64,000 bases of DNA from Oreocharis arfaki (Eukaryota > Chordata > Aves > Passeriformes > Paramythiidae): assembly GCA_013398015.1 (NCBI GenBank), contig VZRR01011338.1, forward strand, positions 310,001 through 374,000, given 5' to 3'. Shown here in pieces: positions 63,075 through 64,000 of the stretch. Position numbers and translations under genes: made by a program. Each line of letters opens with the position of its first letter. Position 1 is the first letter of the stretch. The notes under the pieces are model-generated. The model was not told the origin of the DNA. It was given only the letters and a program-made list of their open reading frames with translations, and did not search any database.

Positions 63075-64000
63075 TCTGAACCACGATCGTCATAAAGTAC
63101 AAGATTCTGGAGTAAAATCTTATCACATGCCTAGATATCCTACCAGTGTAGGAGACAGGAAAATAGAGAGGAAGAAGTAATTTATTTTTTAAAATATATG
63201 TTATTATATGTTTATAAAGTTTTCTTACAATGTTTATAAAAAAGTTTTGAACTATCTTCCATCTCACTTTTTTTAAAAAAAAAGGATTAAACCTCCTTCA
63301 AAAAGCCTTCATAAATATTTTTTCTACAGTGTTGTAACACAAGTGTTTGACCTAATGCTCCTTTTTTCTTAGATTAGACCAACAAAACCTTGGCAGCAGT
63401 TTCTGGACACCAGTATAAACAGCTGGGCTCCCTGTGAACCCAAAGATATGCTTTAGAAAAAAGAGTCTATCGAAGACAGTTTTGTTTAAGGCCCTTATTA
63501 AAATGCTCATCCTGACTAGCCCACTGGTGACATAGAGCCAAAACACATTAGATGGACCCTATAAAAAGGTGTTTCTGGAAACCCAACTAAATTTGCCAAA
63601 GCAGCTCTTAGTATTATTTTGACTGTCTGCCAACACAAAGGTTTGCACAAAACGATAATCTTCAGTACCTTTGCTAAGGAACAGTGCAAACAACATTAGC
63701 AGCCAAACCCTGTTGATTAGCACAAGACTTCAGTAGGTTTAGCTGGCATGAGCTGCGAACTTGGTTAGCACAGCTGGAGTACTGTTTGAAATCTCTGTGG
63801 TGTAGAGTAGCATTGCATGAATCAGCAAACACAGATATAATCACATAGGTATGACACGTATAGAAGTCATTGTTGGTTATTTTATATCAGGCACTATATC
63901 TTTGCTTTCTTTCGTGGCTTGAGTTAGAGTAATCCACAAGCCCAGATTAAAATGGACAACAAACACTGTTCCTTGAGGTAGATAGTCTTGACTGCTTTCA
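63075..64000. other. no gene recognised
   Basis: AT-rich DNA with no splice-bounded coding stretch that I can support. It may be an intron of the gene suggested by the 63.0 kb exon. Confidence 0.4.

Noticed and set aside
1..64000. CRISPR arrays, bacterial operons, insertion sequences, phage genes
   Set aside because: No direct-repeat/spacer arrays, no ribosome-binding-site gene starts and no dense long open frames; the sequence is vertebrate nuclear DNA.

Overview
This window looks like AT-rich vertebrate nuclear DNA from a bird, most likely a passerine. Two observations support this. Three CR1 LINE fragments are recognisable (about 2.6-2.9 kb, 22.1-22.9 kb and 31.1-31.2 kb). At 9.07-9.21 kb there is a SINE with a tRNA-Ile-like head and a CR1-type 3' tail, the architecture known from passerine TguSINE1. 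There is no bacterial-style gene organisation. The long open frames are mostly chance, and the coding sequence lies in short exons of 25-245 bp bounded by AG acceptors and GT donors. I built the gene models by hand from splice signals, reading-frame continuity and exon phase.

Gene 1 (minus strand, about 23.4 to 4.56 kb) is the best supported. Eight exons (23373-23217, 20529-20454, 19075-18831, 16874-16765, 16352-16223, 15727-15573, 11177-11125, 10045-9866) join in order with matching phases and no stop codon. Two more (6320-6187 and terminal 4890-4760) also join in phase and end at a TAA, followed by an ATTAAA poly(A) signal. At least one exon is missing between 9.87 and 6.32 kb, where the assembly has a 33-N gap. 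I do not recognise the protein.

Gene 2 (plus strand, at least 30.7 to 49.8 kb) has a well supported 3' end: exons 48056-48161, 48695-48826, 49133-49174 and 49318-49364 join in phase, mostly phase 1, and finish at a TAG with an AATAAA 0.43 kb further on. Further candidate exons lie at 30.7, 38.35, 40.5 and 41.3 kb. It ends without a membrane anchor. I do not recognise it either.

Gene 3 (minus strand, about 34.45 to 32.86 kb or beyond) is a 3' end encoding a C-terminal hydrophobic helix. It lies antisense inside the territory of gene 2. One more possible minus-strand exon is at 63.0 kb. Two degenerate coding relics lie beyond gene 2: an ELOVL-like fragment at 54.6-54.9 kb and an ankyrin-repeat-like fragment at 56.6-56.8 kb.

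The remainder is intronic or intergenic sequence with simple repeats, a pyrimidine tract and several inverted repeats. Nothing here can be claimed as a new biological system. The most useful leads are the unidentified multi-exon genes and their opposite-strand arrangement. All exon calls are inferences from sequence without transcript or homology searches.
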